DNA of 39,664 nt from CAJXTB01 sp047626195 (GCA_047626195.1 JBLHSN010000012.1:1-39664); one strand, 5' to 3'. Counted from the stretch's first letter, positions 15,906-24,165 are shown. A program made the numbers and translations. The notes: a model not told the origin generated them from the sequence alone.

Positions 15906-16331
15906 CTATTTACCGGCAGCGGCCAAGATAGAACCGGTGGCTACTCGCGCACCGTCAACCCGGGCGGTTCCGGTGAACGTCAACATGCGACGAGAATCGG
16001 TCAGAGTGACGTCGAGCTGAAGGACATCGCCCGGCTTGACCATCTTGCGAAAGCGCATCTTGTCGGTGCCGAGAAGGTAGACCGGCTTGCCAGCTGCTTC
16101 CGTGTTCGCCGACAGCGCAATGACTGCCGCAAGCTGGGCCATGGCCTCGGTGATCAGGACGCCCGGCATTACGGGATGGCCCGGGAAATGACCCGTGCAC
16201 ATCTCCTGGGTGACGTCTTTTTCACCGATAGCGCGCTCACCTGGGACCAGTTCCGTCACTCGGTCGAGCATCAGGAAGGGGTCGCGGTGGGGTAGAAGGG
16301 CCTCGATACCAGCCCGATCAAGCGTGCTCAT
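15906..16331 (-). CDS. fabZ: 3-hydroxyacyl-[acyl-carrier-protein] dehydratase
   Basis: A 141-residue hotdog-fold dehydratase that removes water from 3-hydroxyacyl-ACP in fatty acid synthesis. Evidence is IEALLPHRDPFLMLDRV near the N-terminus and TGHFPGHPVMPGVLITEAMAQ, which contains the catalytic His in GHFPGHP and the downstream Glu. The start at 16331 gives a standard N-terminus and lies four bases after the ompH stop; a longer in-frame ATG at 16367 would add 12 residues inside ompH. No strong ribosome site is visible, which fits translation by coupling to ompH. In many diderms fabZ sits with skp, lpxD and lpxA; here lpxD and lpxA are not adjacent. Confidence 0.93.
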   Translation of the reverse strand: MSTLDRAGIEALLPHRDPFLMLDRVTELVPGERAIGEKDVTQEMCTGHFPGHPVMPGVLITEAMAQLAAVIALSANTEAAGKPVYLLGTDKMRFRKMVKPGDVLQLDVTLTDSRRMLTFTGTARVDGARVATGSILAAAGK

Positions 16332-16335
16332 TGGA

Positions 16336-16845
16336 CTACAGAGCGTTGTAGCGGGTGATGAGCTCATCTGTCATGTCGGTGGCTCCACCGCCAACATAGA
16401 CAACGGCTGCACGGTCCAGGACGACGTCGTATTCGTGCTCGGCGGCGATGGTCTCGGTGAGGCGACGCATCTTTTCGTCGAGGTCCTGAAGCAGGGTCAT
16501 GTAGGTCGACTGCATCTCGGTTTCGAAGGTCTGAGCCGTTTGTTGGAGCTCGGCCTGCTTCGTCATCAGGGTGCGTTCTTCGTCGGCGCGAGCGGCGTCT
16601 GACAACACGATGCCGCGGGCTTCGTAGTCTTCGTAAGCGGTCTGGAACGTGGCTTGCATGCGCTGAAGCTCGTCACGACGGGTCGAGAACATGGTGTCCA
16701 GACGGGTCTGTGCATCGCGACCTTCGTCGGTCTCGTTGACGGCTCGCTCGAAGTCGACGACGGCAACACCGCCAGCGAGGGCTGCAGAGATGGGCGTTGC
16801 AAGAGCAGCCGCTGTGAGAGCGGTGAGCAGGAGGAGGTGACGCAT
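16336..16845 (-). CDS. OmpH/Skp-like periplasmic chaperone
   Basis: A 169-residue protein with signal peptide MRHLLLLTALTAAALATPIS and a cleavage site around residues 20-24. The mature part starts GGVAVVDFERAVNETDEG, the conserved opening strand of the Skp/OmpH family, followed by long charged helices that would form the coiled-coil arms that hold unfolded outer-membrane proteins. AAGGAG lies seven bases before the ATG at 16845; longer in-frame starts lack a signal-like N-terminus. The gene is followed by fabZ, the usual partner. A gap of 153 bases upstream probably holds its promoter. Confidence 0.85.
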   Translation of the reverse strand: MRHLLLLTALTAAALATPISAALAGGVAVVDFERAVNETDEGRDAQTRLDTMFSTRRDELQRMQATFQTAYEDYEARGIVLSDAARADEERTLMTKQAELQQTAQTFETEMQSTYMTLLQDLDEKMRRLTETIAAEHEYDVVLDRAAVVYVGGGATDMTDELITRYNAL

Positions 16846-16998
16846 GGATGAGCTCCTTGGGGGCCGTGGCAGAAGATTGGCCGCATATCGCCGAGCCCGT
16901 GTCGTCGCCACAACGGTTGGTGACGGTCAGACATTCCCATTGGCCTACAATACGGCTTTGTTAACCTTCGGTGCCGGCCAACCACCGGTGAGAGATGC

Positions 16999-17631
16999 CT
17001 AGCCTGCGTGTTTGCGCATCTTGCGGACGACTTCCCAGGCGCACCACTCGGCGACCTTATCGAAGGCTGTCTGAATCTGGCTGTCACTCATTTCTTCGAG
17101 TTGGCGGACATTATTTACGGTTCCAAAGGCGGCAGAGACGTCGCGTGGCGCGCCGCCTGCGTTTGAGCAGCTGACCCGTGCCTTGTACACCTGCCGACCG
17201 TCTGCTCGGTATGCGCGAACTCGAATGCGGTACTCAAAAATACCCTGTGACCCGATGAATGGGACTTCCATGCCGTAGCTCAACACTTCCATCTGCACGG
17301 TCGCATCGGCTGTCGGCTGGGAGGTGTAGGCGAACGGGGGGCCTGAGCCTAACGCATCGCCGAAGCTGGTTGTGAGTGCCGTCGTCACGCCTTGCGGGCG
17401 GAGACCCTCGCGAATCCGTCGCTCTGCTCGGTTCTCCTGCACGCCTTGATACGAGTTGACGGCAAGCGAGATCAGGTTGTCTTGATACAGATTTCCCAAG
17501 TTGACGTGGGGAGCGGTGGTGGTGAACGCCTGTGCATTGAGCGTTTGAATGCTCGGTGCGTTGCGGCGGAAGGTCGCATGACATCCGCCAAGCAGCGACA
17601 TCCCAAGGCATAGCGTCAATAAGGTCTTCAC
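16999..17631 (-). CDS. Lipoprotein of unknown function
   Basis: A 210-residue protein beginning with a GTG codon (GGAGA four bases upstream) and a signal ending in the lipobox LGGC near residue 17. The mature region is mixed alpha/beta, with motifs such as VQMEVLSYGMEVPF and FEYRIRVRAYRADGRQVYKARVSC that suggest a beta-sheet domain with two later Cys residues (in VSCSN and EWCAW). No family is recognised. It begins 12 bases after the stop of the CX8C repeat gene and is probably the last gene of that transcript. Envelope location is inferred from the lipobox. Confidence 0.65.
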   Translation of the reverse strand: MKTLLTLCLGMSLLGGCHATFRRNAPSIQTLNAQAFTTTAPHVNLGNLYQDNLISLAVNSYQGVQENRAERRIREGLRPQGVTTALTTSFGDALGSGPPFAYTSQPTADATVQMEVLSYGMEVPFIGSQGIFEYRIRVRAYRADGRQVYKARVSCSNAGGAPRDVSAAFGTVNNVRQLEEMSDSQIQTAFDKVAEWCAWEVVRKMRKHAG

Positions 17632-17643
17632 GGACTCTCCAGA

Positions 17644-18264
17644 TCAGTCAGATGGGCAGTGTAGCGTTCCATCGACAACCGAGCAGGCCACGGGCGCCGA
17701 GTTGTTGCACACGACCGCCCCGGCGACGGCCACACACATGCCAGTGACCGCGGATGCACACTCCACCTCGCCTCCCGAGGCGGTGCAGTGGTAGCCACAC
17801 GCAGTCTGCCCGTACGCGGATAAGCACTCCGTGGCTGCTAGGCCGGGGACGCCTTGGCCAAGCACACCCACCAACACGGGTATGATTGGCGGGTCAAAGC
17901 AAGTGATTTCACCATTTGCGACCGTACAGCTGCCTGTTGGTGTGTTCGCGCAGTGAACCTGACCCACCGCGGCAATGCAGTGGTACCCGCAGACGATGGA
18001 GCCCGCCGCTGCCATGCAGTCCGCTTTAGGAGGCGCCGTTCCAAGTACACTTTGCCACCCTGGGGTCGGGTCGGGGCCACACACCACCTGTCCGTACGCC
18101 GCTTTGCAGCTCGCACCTGGCCACAGACCGCAGCGCACTTGGCCGTAGGCAGCCGCACAACTCCATCCGCACTCGGTCTGTCCGAAGGCACTCAAACAGC
18201 TTGAGTCTTCAGCGGACGCGGGGCCTGCCACGATGAGGGCGAGGGCTGCGAGTAGGGGCTTCAC
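17644..18264 (-). CDS. Secreted protein of ten CX8C repeats
   Basis: A 206-residue protein starting at a GTG (18264) that overlaps the stop of the upstream gene as GTGA; GGAGA precedes it. Residues 1-18 (ending in AGPASA) form a signal peptide. The mature protein contains 20 Cys arranged as ten units of Cys, eight residues, Cys, each with Gly at the fifth intervening position (for example CAAAYGQVRC). Three repeats of a higher-order triad are visible: unit, three residues (GWS or GYH), unit, seven residues, unit. A tenth single unit closes the protein. Each unit is probably a disulfide-closed beta hairpin (inference). I recall similar GQVxC-type sequences in myxobacterial predicted proteins but no function. 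A hydrophobic Pro/Val/Gly segment interrupts the repeats between the second and third triad. Confidence 0.7.
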   Translation of the reverse strand: MKPLLAALALIVAGPASAEDSSCLSAFGQTECGWSCAAAYGQVRCGLWPGASCKAAYGQVVCGPDPTPGWQSVLGTAPPKADCMAAAGSIVCGYHCIAAVGQVHCANTPTGSCTVANGEITCFDPPIIPVLVGVLGQGVPGLAATECLSAYGQTACGYHCTASGGEVECASAVTGMCVAVAGAVVCNNSAPVACSVVDGTLHCPSD

Positions 18265-19157
18265 GAAGTCTCCGAGTCGGGCAGCGTGCGACCGTGACGG
18301 CACACCGTCCGAATGACACAGGCCGAGCATACCGGTACATCCAGCACTCCGCGGCATCCACTTGAGATTCCGGTGTGGGCCAGGGCAAAGTCGTAGCGGA
18401 CGGGGTCTGTTGGCGCGTACTCGGCAAGAGCTGTTGTGACCGCATGGGCAGTTCGCCAAGACCCATCCGCGCGGTCGACGAGACCGAGCAGCGGAGCAAT
18501 TCGTTGAACGTGCCGGTCGATTGGCATGATCAAGTCCGCAGGGCCCAAGTGCGTCCACACACCCAGGTCAACGCCATCACCCGACCGGACCATCCAGCGA
18601 AGAAAGAGGTTGCCGCGCTTGCACCCGGAGCCAGATGCGGGTGACGGCACAAAGTACTTCAGCCCGCGGGGCAGGTCGGCAATGGCGTCCGCATTGCGTC
18701 CAACCTTACCGGCGGTAGCGACGGCGGCGGCGAGTAGGATGTCGTGCGCCCTTGCGAGGACTGTCTTCGCACAGCTGCCTGCAAACACTGCAGCAAGAGT
18801 GTTGTGCTCGCACAGGGCGTGGCGAAGGGCGGCAATGAACCACATGAGGTCGGTATCGCGCGTCCATCGATAGCCCATGCCTGCGAGCAGAGGCCCATGG
18901 GTCGCCGGCTCGTAGTTCACGACGAATGCATGAGGGCCACCGTGGTCGTCCATAACGGTGTGGATGCGCTCGAGTACGCCGAGAAACAAGTCGACCTTAC
19001 CGTAGGCGTAGGCCGCCGCGAGCAGAGCCGAGATTTCAATGTCTTCGACCTGCTCATACCGGTGTGGCAAGCGAATCGGGTCGTTCTGGATGCGTGCGGA
19101 GACATCTTGCGTGTGCAAGAGTGCGTCAAGGTGCGCTCGTAGTCGTTCATCGGCCAT
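18261..19157 (-). CDS. TIGR02757/DUF2400 family protein
   Basis: A 298-residue protein of the TIGR02757 family, a conserved bacterial family of unknown biochemical function distantly like the helix-hairpin-helix DNA glycosylase fold. Diagnostic features are the N-terminal RIQNDPIRLPHRY, the ISALLAAAYAYGKVD segment, LFLRWMVR followed by GVDLGVWTHLGPADLIMPID near the middle, and the C-terminal Cys cluster C-x9-C-x2-C-x5-C (in GCRGVLDVPVCSACVIRTVC), which could hold an iron-sulfur cluster or zinc. The start MADERLRAHL at 19157 is favoured over an upstream in-frame TTG with no ribosome site. It overlaps the CX8C gene by four bases and is divergent from the plus-strand gene at 19196 with 38 bases between starts. 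Confidence 0.85.
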   Translation of the reverse strand: MADERLRAHLDALLHTQDVSARIQNDPIRLPHRYEQVEDIEISALLAAAYAYGKVDLFLGVLERIHTVMDDHGGPHAFVVNYEPATHGPLLAGMGYRWTRDTDLMWFIAALRHALCEHNTLAAVFAGSCAKTVLARAHDILLAAAVATAGKVGRNADAIADLPRGLKYFVPSPASGSGCKRGNLFLRWMVRSGDGVDLGVWTHLGPADLIMPIDRHVQRIAPLLGLVDRADGSWRTAHAVTTALAEYAPTDPVRYDFALAHTGISSGCRGVLDVPVCSACVIRTVCRHGRTLPDSETS

Positions 19158-19195
19158 GGCGGAACGCGTATCGTGGCAGTCCAAGGAGGGCGTAG

Positions 19196-19582
19196 ATGAG
19201 GGGAGTCGAAACGCTGGATGGGACCACCTACGAACTGACCGTAATGGATGTTCATACCGGGCTACCGCAGGCTATGCGGCTCTTCCTGCGAAGCGATGGG
19301 GTTCATCTCCATCGAGCCAGCGGAGAGCAGGTTTGGTCCGTTCCTTGGTCACGAGTAGAGGCGGCCCGACACGAAGCCAATACTGTGTGGCTTGTCGGCT
19401 CCAATGAAGACTTTCTGGCTTCGGTGGCCCCCGTGCGACTCCGAGCGCAAGATACGCGTGCCATCTGGGCGGAGCTGACGCGCTTCCACGAGCGCTACGG
19501 CCGTGTCGTAAGCGAACCGGCCATTGACCCGCGTATCTTGGTTCTCCGCGACCAAGCCCGCACTCGGAACGGCGGAAGGTAA
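19196..19582 (+). CDS. Small protein of unknown function
   Basis: A 128-residue soluble protein starting ATG, with GGAGGG five bases upstream. It has alternating hydrophobic strands (MRLFLRSDGVHLH, QVWSVPWSRVEAARH, TVWLVGSNEDFLAS) followed by a helix (IWAELTRFHERYG), a pattern reminiscent of PH-like domains, but no specific family is recognised. There is no signal or membrane segment. It is divergent from the TIGR02757 gene and may start the plus-strand run that continues to ftsH. Confidence 0.6.
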   Translation: MRGVETLDGTTYELTVMDVHTGLPQAMRLFLRSDGVHLHRASGEQVWSVPWSRVEAARHEANTVWLVGSNEDFLASVAPVRLRAQDTRAIWAELTRFHERYGRVVSEPAIDPRILVLRDQARTRNGGR

Positions 19583-19659
19583 CCGCTGACCGGGGATGAC
19601 ACTTGCACTTGCGCGGTATTGGGGGCGCGCGGGATACGCAGCATTTCGGAGGTCCGTGT

Positions 19660-20631
19660 ATGTCCAGTCTTCTTGCTATCGCTTGGCTTGCGTCCGGTAC
19701 GGCTGTCGCCGCAGATGCGGAGATGGAGTGGTCGTGGGGGGAGGGCGTTCATCATCGCTTCTACATCGAGAGTGAGGTCCACCTTCCGGTCCCCATCATG
19801 CTGGTCGCCGAGCTCAACACGGAGGCCCGATTAGTCGCTGTGCAGACCCAGATGGTCATCGATTGTTCGCAGACGCAAGCGTCGCGAAAGGACTGGGATT
19901 TGAACTGTGACGTTCAAGACATCTCGCTAATAGGCGCTGGGATGACCGGTGACCAAGGCAACCTCTCCGTGGTGTTGCGGGAGATCGATGACCGGCTGAC
20001 TGCTTCGCATCTGCAGGTCACTCTGAAGAAGGACGGTCGCATTACGGCTGTAGACTTGGAGGGCATTGACCGCCGGAATCGTCGGCTCTCCCAGAATGCA
20101 GAGCAGCTTAGGTTGCTGATGGTTCGAGCGCTGGCTGGTCTGGATTTCCGCTTTGCGAACAATGCCCAAGACGAAGCTTCCGGCTGGCCGCAGTTTGATA
20201 GCCAGCTCATGAAGGCACCTTATAACCGTGGCAGTCAGGGCTCAGGGCAGCTGGTACACCGGGTGCGTCGGCAAGAGGGGAACGACTGGATTGTGGACTC
20301 TGCAGGGCGGGGTAGTGCGGCACCAGCAAGCGGCGGGTCAGCCGGCTCAGCGAACACCTACATCATGGATATGACGGCTGTGGGTCGGTTTGACGTTGCG
20401 CGTGGCGTGTGGGCTCAACGAAAGTGGACCGTCATTGGCGAACCCACTGCTGGCAGTGCGGTGAACGCCGGGTTCAACGGCGCCAGCTACCTACAGGCCG
20501 GAAGCGTACTCTATTTGCCGGATAGCGAGCTTCCTCCAACGCTTAATGAGTCCGGACAGTCGAGTGCGCCTGGCGTTCAGGGGCCCAGTTCGCTCCAGCA
20601 GTGGGTGCCCATCCAATCGCTGGGGCTTTAA
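19660..20631 (+). CDS. Secreted protein of unknown function
   Basis: A 323-residue protein. The start at 19660 is chosen for CGGAGG seven bases upstream and because it gives the clean signal peptide MSSLLAIAWLASGTAVAADA. The mature protein has a beta-rich N-terminal part with one Cys pair (VIDCSQ and DLNCDV), a helical segment (RNRRLSQNAEQLRLLMVRAL), a Gly/Ser/Ala-rich low-complexity stretch near residues 235-250, and a second beta-rich part. No family is recognised. It lies two bases before the Trm112-like gene, so it may be co-transcribed, although the products have no obvious link. Confidence 0.6.
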   Translation: MSSLLAIAWLASGTAVAADAEMEWSWGEGVHHRFYIESEVHLPVPIMLVAELNTEARLVAVQTQMVIDCSQTQASRKDWDLNCDVQDISLIGAGMTGDQGNLSVVLREIDDRLTASHLQVTLKKDGRITAVDLEGIDRRNRRLSQNAEQLRLLMVRALAGLDFRFANNAQDEASGWPQFDSQLMKAPYNRGSQGSGQLVHRVRRQEGNDWIVDSAGRGSAAPASGGSAGSANTYIMDMTAVGRFDVARGVWAQRKWTVIGEPTAGSAVNAGFNGASYLQAGSVLYLPDSELPPTLNESGQSSAPGVQGPSSLQQWVPIQSLGL

Positions 20632-20633
20632 GT

Positions 20634-20828
20634 ATGGACCTTCGTGCCATTCCCGACCGCATTCGAGGACTGCTGGTCTGTCCCAGCTGTCGCGGCGAGC
20701 TTCGAGACGAGCCCGGTGCTCTTGTGTGCGACGCGGAGCAGCTTACCTACGCTGTTGTAGAGGGCGTACCGCACCTAGTGAAGGAATTGGCCAAGCGCTA
20801 CCAAGCCGCCAATAGTGAGCAAACGTGA
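20634..20828 (+). CDS. Trm112-like zinc-ribbon protein
   Basis: A 64-residue protein of the Trm112p/YcaR (UPF0434) family. The motif LLVCPSCRGELR (Cys16 and Cys19), then ALVCDAEQLTYAVVEGVPHLV (Cys32), matches the bacterial short form. In eukaryotes and archaea Trm112 activates methyltransferases; the bacterial role is less clear. The start is two bases after the upstream stop with no obvious ribosome site, suggesting coupling. Its stop overlaps the RNHCP gene start as GTGA. Confidence 0.8.
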   Translation: MDLRAIPDRIRGLLVCPSCRGELRDEPGALVCDAEQLTYAVVEGVPHLVKELAKRYQAANSEQT

Positions 20829-21364
20829 AGGTTGAAGTGGAAGCACTGCTCAAGCGGGCACGTGGAGCCCGTGGTCGTCTGAAGCGCGAAGCCACGTGGC
20901 TCAACACGCAGCCGCCGGAGTTCGTGCAGGCGGTGGTTGACTACAGTCGCAAGCGAGGAGTGGACCTCCCCGAAGACGCGTCGTTGTGGCCGTCGAAGAA
21001 GCTGTTGCGCGCCTGCCTGAATCGCAGCGTCGACGCGCAGGTGCGTTTGAACCCCATCGTTCGAGACGAGTCTTTCGACTGTTCTCACTGCAGCGCCGCC
21101 GTTCCCATTCATGGTCGAACCGCACGAGACCACTGCCCGCATTGCCTGCGCTCCCTTCACGTAGATGACGTCCCGGGGGACCGAGCTTCCGAGTGCCGTG
21201 GGCTGCTCGACCCGACGTCATGCGAGACCCGCAATGGCGGATGGGTCGTTCGCTACCGATGTCGGGTCTGTGGTGCTGAGAAGACGAACCGAGCTTTGCT
21301 GGACGGCGACCCTCCAGATGACGTTCGCGTGCTTGCTAAGCTGTCGTCTGGAACGGCAGTATGA
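20825..21364 (+). CDS. RNHCP domain protein
   Basis: A 179-residue protein with a GTG start. The first 60 residues are basic and helical. The region around residues 80-155 matches the RNHCP domain: FDCSHC, then ARDHCPHCLRSLHVDDVPGD (the eponymous RNHCP reads RDHCP here), a Cys in ASECRGLLDP, and YRCRVCGAEKTNRALLDG. Seven Cys and two His are positioned for zinc binding. RNHCP proteins are small bacterial proteins of uncertain function, possibly nucleic-acid binding. It overlaps the Trm112-like gene and tilS by four bases on either side, placing it in a translation-related unit. Confidence 0.8.
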   Translation: MKVEVEALLKRARGARGRLKREATWLNTQPPEFVQAVVDYSRKRGVDLPEDASLWPSKKLLRACLNRSVDAQVRLNPIVRDESFDCSHCSAAVPIHGRTARDHCPHCLRSLHVDDVPGDRASECRGLLDPTSCETRNGGWVVRYRCRVCGAEKTNRALLDGDPPDDVRVLAKLSSGTAV

Positions 21365-22308
21365 CTGGCGGGAGGCGTCTTCGTGAACACGTCGTCGCAT
21401 TCATCCGGACCCACACACTGTGGCAGCCTGGTGAGCGTGTAGCGATTGCGGTCAGTGGCGGACGTGACAGCGTCGTGCTGCTCGATGTGCTGGCGTCTAC
21501 ACGTGGCCTTCACGGTGGTGAACTGTCCGTTGTGACGGTCGACCACGGCACCCGAGCGGGCTCTGCGGATGATGCAGCCTTTGTGGAACAGCGAGCCGAG
21601 TCTTACGGCGTTCCGTGCACCGTACACACCGTCGCACTTGGAGTGGGGGCCTCGGAGGACATGTGCCGGGATGTCCGTCTGAAGGCATTTTCGAGTTTGG
21701 ATGTGGATGCCGTCGCGACAGGACACCATGCGCGCGACCATGCGGAGACCCTGCTAATCCGACTGTTACGCGGTACGGGACCACGGGGTCTGGGTGGACT
21801 GCGGCCGAAGCGTGAGCATCAGGTCCGCCCCTTACTGGACGTTCCCTTTGACGATGTCGTCCGCTACGCCAACGACGCCAAGCTTGACTTCCGTGAAGAC
21901 CCCACGAATGCGTCGCCGGCTTTTCTTCGCAATCGGGTGCGCCACGAGTTGTTGCCTCTTCTCGAGTCCCTGCGGCCTGGAAGTGTGGCCAGCGTGGCCC
22001 GAACTGCGCGCTTGGCGTCGGAAGAGTCTGAATGGCTGGATGCCCTAGTAGGCGACGTTACCGACGTGTGGTCGTGCGCATTCCTCGGCCATGCCCCAAT
22101 GCCAGCGGTTCGGCGAGCGGTGTTGAAGGATGAGCCATCTCTGCGACACGTTCACGTTGACGCTATACGCGCCCTGGCGCGTCGTGGTGTTGGACATATC
22201 CAGCTGCCAAATGGTCGCTTGGCCATTGCAGATAGTGGCCATGTGCGCACCTGTACGGGCCTGCTGACATTTCCCTCTATCGGCACAGGTGGTGCATGCG
22301 ATACCTGA
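21361..22308 (+). CDS. tilS: tRNA(Ile)-lysidine synthase
   Basis: A 315-residue N-type ATP pyrophosphatase that attaches lysine to C34 of tRNA-Ile(CAU). Evidence is the PP-loop VSGGRDSVVLL (31-41), VDHGTRAGSADDAAFV, and VATGHHARDHAETLLIRLLRGTG followed by GLGGLRPKR and the PTNASPAFLRNRVRHELLPLL segment, all characteristic of TilS. The PP-loop has Arg where many enzymes have Val, Lys or Pro. The protein is shorter than E. coli TilS (about 430), so the C-terminal substrate-recognition domain is reduced or absent, as in other short forms. It overlaps RNHCP by ATGA and ftsH by 13 bases; tilS next to ftsH is a widely conserved arrangement. Confidence 0.92.
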   Translation: MTGGRRLREHVVAFIRTHTLWQPGERVAIAVSGGRDSVVLLDVLASTRGLHGGELSVVTVDHGTRAGSADDAAFVEQRAESYGVPCTVHTVALGVGASEDMCRDVRLKAFSSLDVDAVATGHHARDHAETLLIRLLRGTGPRGLGGLRPKREHQVRPLLDVPFDDVVRYANDAKLDFREDPTNASPAFLRNRVRHELLPLLESLRPGSVASVARTARLASEESEWLDALVGDVTDVWSCAFLGHAPMPAVRRAVLKDEPSLRHVHVDAIRALARRGVGHIQLPNGRLAIADSGHVRTCTGLLTFPSIGTGGACDT

Positions 22309-24122
22309 CGCGAAACGGCGTTTTCCTCTTTGGCCTGATGATTGTAGTTCTGGCCATTTTTGTGTTGCCAAAGCCAACATCCCTCATGACTGAGGAGATG
22401 GCCTACAGCGAGTTCGTCCAGCATGTCGAGCAAGGAGACATCGCAAGTGTCACCGTTGCTGGGCAGGGTCTCAAGGGAGAGACGAAAGATGGTGAGACCT
22501 TCAAGACGACGGCTCCGCAAGACGTCTCTACGGTCTACAAACTGCTTGAAGAGAACCAAATAGCGACTGAGTACGAAGTGGTCGGTGGTGAGAACTTCTG
22601 GCTGTCGGCGTTGTTTACGTTCGTGCCGCTCATTGTTATTGTTGGACTGTTCTTCTGGTTTATGCGAAACATCCAGGGAAACAACGGTCGAGCCATGAGC
22701 TTCGGCAAGTCCAAGGCAAAGCTTCAGACGGACGGCGGCAAGCGCATCACGTTTGAAGACGTCGCCGGAATCGATGAGAGCAAGGAAGAGCTGCAGGAGA
22801 TCATTGATTTCCTCAAGGATCCGCGCAAATTTACCCGCCTCGGAGCCCGGATTCCAAAGGGCGTGCTGCTCATGGGACGTCCCGGTACTGGCAAGACTCT
22901 TTTGGGTCGTGCGGTAGCCGGCGAAGCGGGTGTGCCGTTCTTCTCCATCTCCGGCTCGGACTTTGTTGAAATGTTCGTGGGTGTGGGTGCGAGCCGCGTT
23001 CGCGACTTGTTCGAACAGGGCAAGAAGCATGCGCCGTGCATCATCTTCATCGACGAAATCGATGCGGTGGGTCGTCATCGCGGCGGAGGCCACGGCGGTG
23101 GGCATGACGAACGCGAGCAGACACTCAATCAGTTGCTCGTTGAGATGGATGGATTTGAAGGAACCGAAGGCGTCATCATCATGGCGGCGACGAACCGGCC
23201 AGATGTGCTCGACCCCGCGCTGCTGCGTCCAGGTCGCTTCGACCGGCGTGTGACAGTGCCTGCACCTGATGTTCGTGGGCGGGAAGCCATTCTTGCCATT
23301 CACACTCGGCGCATTCCGGTCGCAGAAGGCGTTGAACTTGGGATTATCGCCAAGGGAACCCCCGGTTGTTCGGGGGCTGACCTTGAGAACCTGTGCAACG
23401 AAGCTGCGTTGCTTGCAGCCCGTAAGAACAAGAAGCAAGTCGACCAAACGGACTTTGAAGCAGCCCTCGAGAAGATTTTCATGGGTCCCGAGCGCCGCTC
23501 AATGGTCATGCCAGAGCATGAAAAGCGCACGACGGCCTACCATGAAGCCGGGCACGCAATCGTGGCGTACATGCTGCCAGGGCACGACCCCGTGCATAAG
23601 ATTACGATTGTGCCTCGTGGTCGTGCGTTGGGCCTGACATGGATGCTCCCGGATGAGGACCGCATCAGCCAGACCAAGAAGGGCATGCTCAAGCAGATCA
23701 CGGTCCTACTTGGCGGCCGGGCGGCAGAAGCGATTGCGCTGGACGCCATTACTGGCGGAGCGGCTAACGATATCGAGCGCGCCACGAAGATGTCGCACCG
23801 CATGGTCTGCGAGCTGGGCATGAGCGACGAGCTCGGTCCAGTGACTTGGGGAGAGTCTGGCCCAGAGACTTTTCTCGGGCAGATGCAGCGCAGTCAGAGC
23901 TACTCGGAGGCAACCTCCCAAGCCATCGACGACGAAGTCAAGGCGATGGTTACGCGTGGCTATGACCTAGCCCGAACGATTCTCACGCTGAATATGCATG
24001 TTCTGCACAGCGTGGCCCAGTCGCTCATTGAAGTCGAGACACTAGACCGGGGCGAGTTCGAGTCACTGGTTGTTCAGGCGGGTCCCATCTCCGCGCCGAT
24101 GGACCCGGTGTGGGCCTTTTAG
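22296..24122 (+). CDS. ftsH: ATP-dependent zinc metalloprotease FtsH
   Basis: A 608-residue membrane-bound AAA protease. Two membrane segments (about 9-25 and 103-123) flank a small periplasmic domain. The AAA domain has Walker A GRPGTGKT (194-201), with Arg in place of the usual Pro in GPPGTGKT, the pore motif MFVGVGASR (226-234), Walker B IIFIDEID (249-256) and RPGRFDRR arginine fingers (311-318). A short His/Gly linker (RGGGHGGGHDE) is inserted before the second region of homology. The zinc site HEAGH is at 416-420, with a third ligand Asp in GGAANDIERAT. It degrades unassembled membrane proteins and regulators such as LpxC in other bacteria. It overlaps tilS; a hairpin follows its stop. 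Confidence 0.97.
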   Translation: MRYLTRNGVFLFGLMIVVLAIFVLPKPTSLMTEEMAYSEFVQHVEQGDIASVTVAGQGLKGETKDGETFKTTAPQDVSTVYKLLEENQIATEYEVVGGENFWLSALFTFVPLIVIVGLFFWFMRNIQGNNGRAMSFGKSKAKLQTDGGKRITFEDVAGIDESKEELQEIIDFLKDPRKFTRLGARIPKGVLLMGRPGTGKTLLGRAVAGEAGVPFFSISGSDFVEMFVGVGASRVRDLFEQGKKHAPCIIFIDEIDAVGRHRGGGHGGGHDEREQTLNQLLVEMDGFEGTEGVIIMAATNRPDVLDPALLRPGRFDRRVTVPAPDVRGREAILAIHTRRIPVAEGVELGIIAKGTPGCSGADLENLCNEAALLAARKNKKQVDQTDFEAALEKIFMGPERRSMVMPEHEKRTTAYHEAGHAIVAYMLPGHDPVHKITIVPRGRALGLTWMLPDEDRISQTKKGMLKQITVLLGGRAAEAIALDAITGGAANDIERATKMSHRMVCELGMSDELGPVTWGESGPETFLGQMQRSQSYSEATSQAIDDEVKAMVTRGYDLARTILTLNMHVLHSVAQSLIEVETLDRGEFESLVVQAGPISAPMDPVWAF

Positions 24123-24136
24123 GCTCGCTGAGGGGT

Positions 24137-24165
24137 TGGCGTGAGACGGTTTATGTCTGACGCCA
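24137..24165 (+). terminator. Hairpin downstream of ftsH
   Basis: Eleven-base arms TGGCGTGAGAC and GTCTGACGCCA pair with a single mismatch around a 7-base loop, 15 bases after the ftsH stop. The following bases hold only a short TTTT, so it is an imperfect factor-independent terminator. It separates the tilS-ftsH unit from the cdaA unit. Confidence 0.5.

Noticed and set aside
19583..19659. Sigma-54 type promoter suggested by TGACAC and TTGC near 19595-19612
   Set aside because: The spacing between the two elements is off by one base and the -24 GG is missing.
22152..23447. Long open frame on the minus strand opposite tilS and ftsH
   Set aside because: It is antisense to two certain genes; its composition mirrors their codon use and no domain is seen.
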